A program made the position numbers and the translations under genes. DNA of 64,000 nucleotides from Chitinophaga agri (GTDB lineage Bacteria; Bacteroidota; Bacteroidia; Chitinophagales; Chitinophagaceae): the NCBI RefSeq assembly GCF_010093065.1, contig NZ_CP048113.1:3782001-3846000 (forward strand), given 5' to 3'. The notes beneath the pieces are model-generated. The model saw only the letters and a list, made by a program, of their open reading frames with translations. It was not told the DNA's origin and did no database searches. Within the stretch, counting starts at the first letter, position 1. Each line of letters opens with the position of its first letter. Shown here one piece after another: positions 61,112 through 64,000 of the stretch.

Positions 61112-64000
61112 TTAGAAACTTACACTCAAACCGGCCAGGAAGCCTCTGGTGCTCAGATAAGGGGTACGCTCATCGCTGGTATTGATCGCATCGATACCTG
61201 GATTCAGCCCAGTGTCTTTAATAAAGTCAGGATCATTACCTGTATATTTGGTGATGGTCGCCAGGTTAGAACCAGTCAGATAGAAACGCACGTTTTTCAC
61301 CCATTTATTTCCATGCAGTGGTACGGTATAACCAATGGTCACTTCATCCAGTTTCATGTAACCACCTTTCTCCAGGTAGTAGTCAGAATACTGATAGCTA
61401 TCCTTCAGCTGTGCATGTTTTGTGAAAGCAGTTTCCAGTACATTATTAGGCAATGACTGCTTTGTACCGTAGAACATTTCCATGGTGTTCAGCACATCAT
61501 ATCCGAACTTACCGCGCATGAATACCCGCAGGTCAAATCCTTTGTAGCGGAAGGTGTTGGTCAGTGACAGATAATATTTAGGTATTGCGTTACCGATCAC
61601 TGCATAGTCCTCTTCCCTGTTGATATCTTCCGGACGTGCAGTGGTACCGTCTTTCTTGTAAAACAGCCATTTACCATCTTCTGTAAATCCGGCGAAACGT
61701 TTACCGTAGAAGTTGCCGAGGCGGTCGTGTTCATAGGTTCTGATGGCGTAACCCAATGCACCATAGCCACCTATTTCCCCATACTCTTTACGGGCAATTT
61801 TATAGATGTCATTGGAGAATTTATCCAGTGTAGTACGTGCTGTACTGAATGCGAGATCCGCATTCCAGGAGAAGTGTTTGTTTTTAACGGGTGCACCGCT
61901 GACAGTGATCTCCAGACCACGACCGGAGATAGTACCGACATTCGCATAGATCTTGTCTGTTACAAATGGAGGAAGTTGTGAGTCGAAGGTTTCGAGTACG
62001 TCGGTTGTCACCCTTCTGTATACGTCAATGGAACCTGATAAGCGGCCTTTGAACATGCTGTAGTCCACACCGATGTTATACTCCGCTTTCTTTTCCCATT
62101 TCAGGTTCGGATTAGGGTTCTTGTTGGGACCATATGTCTGGCGCCAGATACCATCGGGATTGATGTAGGTACCGCCTTTTCCCATGGTAACCAGTGAGCT
62201 GTAGTTATCAATACCTGAGTTACCAGTGACACCATAACCTGCTCTCAGTTTCAGGTCATCGATAAAGGTCACTTCACTCATGAAGTCTTCCTTGCTCAGG
62301 TTCCATCCGATGGAAGCAGCAGGGAAGTTTCCCCATTTGTTGTTCACACCAAAGCGGGAAGAACCTTCACGGCGCAATATTAAACTTGCGAGGTATTTAT
62401 CTTTATAGGAGTAGTTCACCCTGCCGAAGAATGCGATCAGTGTGTTATCATTTTTATAGCTTTCCATCTTGGCTTTACCTAATCCAAGCTGAATACCATC
62501 TTCCAGGTTATTTTCTTCCAGCAGGTCATTTACAAAGCCATAGTTACTGGCATTAAAGCCCTGGTTCACTTCATAACGGTAGCTGTAACCGGCGATCGCG
62601 GTGATGTTATGATCGTCGTGCACGCGGATATTATATTCGAGTGTAGGCTCTACTGCGTATTTAATTTTCAGCTCACTGTTCTGAGAAGCAAAACCGGAAG
62701 ACTGATAATCTTCTACCGATGATTCAGATGCTAATTGTCTGTAGGCACCATCGATATAACTATCACGTTGTACAGAACCAAACAGGGATGCTCTGAGGCC
62801 TTTCACCATGTCCAGCGATACCTTTGCATCACCGGAAGTTGTTTGCTGCTGGCGCCTGTTAGTTTCCTGGTGTAAACGGGCCAGTTCGTTGGTACTGGTG
62901 CGTTCAAAGTACCAGGTACCATCGTCATTCCATGGAGAGTAGGTGGGGTTGAATGTATAATATCCCTGCAGGGCGCCACCGCCACCCAGGAGGTCTGCTT
63001 TATTGAAGTTGCTGGCCAGGTTGAACTGCGCACTCAGTTTGTCGTTCAGACCTCTGGTATTGAGACTCAGACGGCCGCCATACTGCTGACGCGTATTGGC
63101 TTTCATAATACCCTGCAGGTCCTGGTAGTAAACACTGGCACGATACGTTGTACTTTCATTACCACCGGAGAATGACAGGTTATGATTCTGTGTAAGATTG
63201 CCATGATCTACAAGCAGGTCTACAAAATCAGTACGATGGCCTTTATCGGTAGCGATGATCTCGCCACTGGCCAGCTTCGCCGCGTATTGATCGGGCGTCA
63301 GAAATTTCGGACGACGCTGTACAAACTCCTTACGTACATAACTGTTGTAATCTACACGGGTAGGGCCAGATTTACCACGTTTGGTGGTAATTAATATTAC
63401 ACCACCGTTGGCCTGTGTACCGTAAATAGCTGCAGCAGAACCATCTTTCAGTACAGAGATGGAAGCAATATCATCCTGTTGTAACAGATCCAGGTTACCA
63501 CCCGGAATACCATCGATGACAACCAGAGGAGAAGAACTACCAGTCAGGGATGTTACACCGCGCAACTGCAGGGTGACACCTGAATTCGGGTTTGTTCCCC
63601 CCTGGCGGGTGATCTGTAAACCGGCTACTTTACCCTGTACAAGGTCCATAGCATTACGCGCACCACTCTGACGGAATTCTTCAGCATTGATGGAGGTCAC
63701 TGCGGAAGTCACTTCAGATTTCTTTTGTGTACCGTAACCTACAACGACAACATCTTTCAATGCTGTCACATCGGGCGGCAAACTCACATTCGTTGCACCC
63801 GCAGTACTGATCTGCTGTTCTGTTCTTTTATATCCGACGAAAGTAAAAATCAATGTAGTGGCACTATCTGGTGCTTCCAGTTTATAGGTACCATCAGGAC
63901 CGGTCTGTGTCCCTTTGCTGGTACCTTTGACCTGAACGGTGACGCCCGGCAATGGTGTGTTTCCCTGCGCATCAGTAACTTTACCGGTGATGGTCCGGTT
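61112..64000 (-). CDS. SusC/RagA-family TonB-dependent transporter, N-terminus beyond window
   Basis: At least 960 residues are visible; the frame stays open to the right window edge, where it reads NRTITGKVTDAQGNTPLPGV, the start of the carboxypeptidase-like domain, so only the signal peptide is likely missing. The plug begins at VVVGYGTQKKSEVTSAVTS and the barrel ends in GLSVSF. It is closer in layout to the typical SusC of polysaccharide or peptide loci than to siderophore receptors. Confidence 0.95.
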   Translation of the reverse strand, partial: NRTITGKVTDAQGNTPLPGVTVQVKGTSKGTQTGPDGTYKLEAPDSATTLIFTFVGYKRTEQQISTAGATNVSLPPDVTALKDVVVVGYGTQKKSEVTSAVTSINAEEFRQSGARNAMDLVQGKVAGLQITRQGGTNPNSGVTLQLRGVTSLTGSSSPLVVIDGIPGGNLDLLQQDDIASISVLKDGSAAAIYGTQANGGVILITTKRGKSGPTRVDYNSYVRKEFVQRRPKFLTPDQYAAKLASGEIIATDKGHRTDFVDLLVDHGNLTQNHNLSFSGGNESTTYRASVYYQDLQGIMKANTRQQYGGRLSLNTRGLNDKLSAQFNLASNFNKADLLGGGGALQGYYTFNPTYSPWNDDGTWYFERTSTNELARLHQETNRRQQQTTSGDAKVSLDMVKGLRASLFGSVQRDSYIDGAYRQLASESSVEDYQSSGFASQNSELKIKYAVEPTLEYNIRVHDDHNITAIAGYSYRYEVNQGFNASNYGFVNDLLEENNLEDGIQLGLGKAKMESYKNDNTLIAFFGRVNYSYKDKYLASLILRREGSSRFGVNNKWGNFPAASIGWNLSKEDFMSEVTFIDDLKLRAGYGVTGNSGIDNYSSLVTMGKGGTYINPDGIWRQTYGPNKNPNPNLKWEKKAEYNIGVDYSMFKGRLSGSIDVYRRVTTDVLETFDSQLPPFVTDKIYANVGTISGRGLEITVSGAPVKNKHFSWNADLAFSTARTTLDKFSNDIYKIARKEYGEIGGYGALGYAIRTYEHDRLGNFYGKRFAGFTEDGKWLFYKKDGTTARPEDINREEDYAVIGNAIPKYYLSLTNTFRYKGFDLRVFMRGKFGYDVLNTMEMFYGTKQSLPNNVLETAFTKHAQLKDSYQYSDYYLEKGGYMKLDEVTIGYTVPLHGNKWVKNVRFYLTGSNLATITKYTGNDPDFIKDTGLNPGIDAINTSDERTPYLSTRGFLAGLSVSF

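Overview
The window looks like a chromosomal stretch from a member of the Bacteroidota, most likely Chitinophaga or a close relative. The evidence is two SusC/SusD pairs, many AraC-type regulators, SPII lipoproteins with LxxC lipoboxes, promoters that fit the Bacteroidota pattern (TTTG, about 19 bases, TAnnTTTG), an IS66 element, and many stand-alone enzymes each closed by a strong hairpin terminator. No phage, plasmid or CRISPR array was seen. The genus is an inference from gene content.

Layout. 0-6 kb: a cut alpha/beta hydrolase, an AraC gene broken by a one-base deletion, a complete IS66 element (1973-4321) with a perfect 8-bp target duplication but a frameshifted transposase, then an NTF2-like protein and a second AraC regulator. 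6-13 kb: SMI1/KNR4 protein, secreted metzincin-type protease, YbaK-like deacylase, flavohemoglobin (hmp), YdeI-family protein and a vWA protein. 13-25 kb: an irregular tRNA-Glu-like gene, RidA-like protein, Crp/Fnr and AraC regulators, SDR, alpha/beta hydrolase, ABC-F ATPase, four tandem paralogous membrane proteins (one with ATG apparently changed to ATA), OsmC, DUF1348 and TetR. 25-36 kb: a YD-like remnant, YegP, a c-type/P460 haem protein, a beta-hydroxyacid dehydrogenase, a GH128-like lipoprotein, an unknown secreted protein flanked by a duplicated gene tail and a MITE-like repeat, aldo/keto reductase, thioredoxin and a class 3 lipase.

The most interesting locus is 36.8-39.1 kb. It holds a Ro60/Rsr gene (TROVE plus vWA) followed within 70 bases by an array of four Y-RNA-like genes. 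All four start with the same conserved 24-base arm and are closed by long-range base pairing. Three carry a tRNA-like module in permuted order (T-arm, acceptor hairpin, D-arm), as if the tRNA ends had been moved to the anticodon arm; one is a minimal form without it.

40-64 kb: MFS exporter with a divergent MarR-OsmC pair and mirrored operators, a papain-like hydrolase, a TPR protein, a SusCD locus with an EEP-family hydrolase and a divergent membrane-anchored Kelch/LamG-SARP-like regulator, a DinB-superfamily thiol protein that shares a 23-base promoter element with the YdeI gene 42 kb away, a second vWA protein, a photolyase-related protein next to DNA polymerase IV (dinB), and a second SusCD pair that runs off the window.

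Several genes carry one-base indels (AraC at about 1610, tnpC at about 3547, the DUF3592-like gene at about 15385, the YD-like remnant at about 25200, possibly the tRNA). Either this stretch is decaying or the assembly has residual indel errors; reads would decide.
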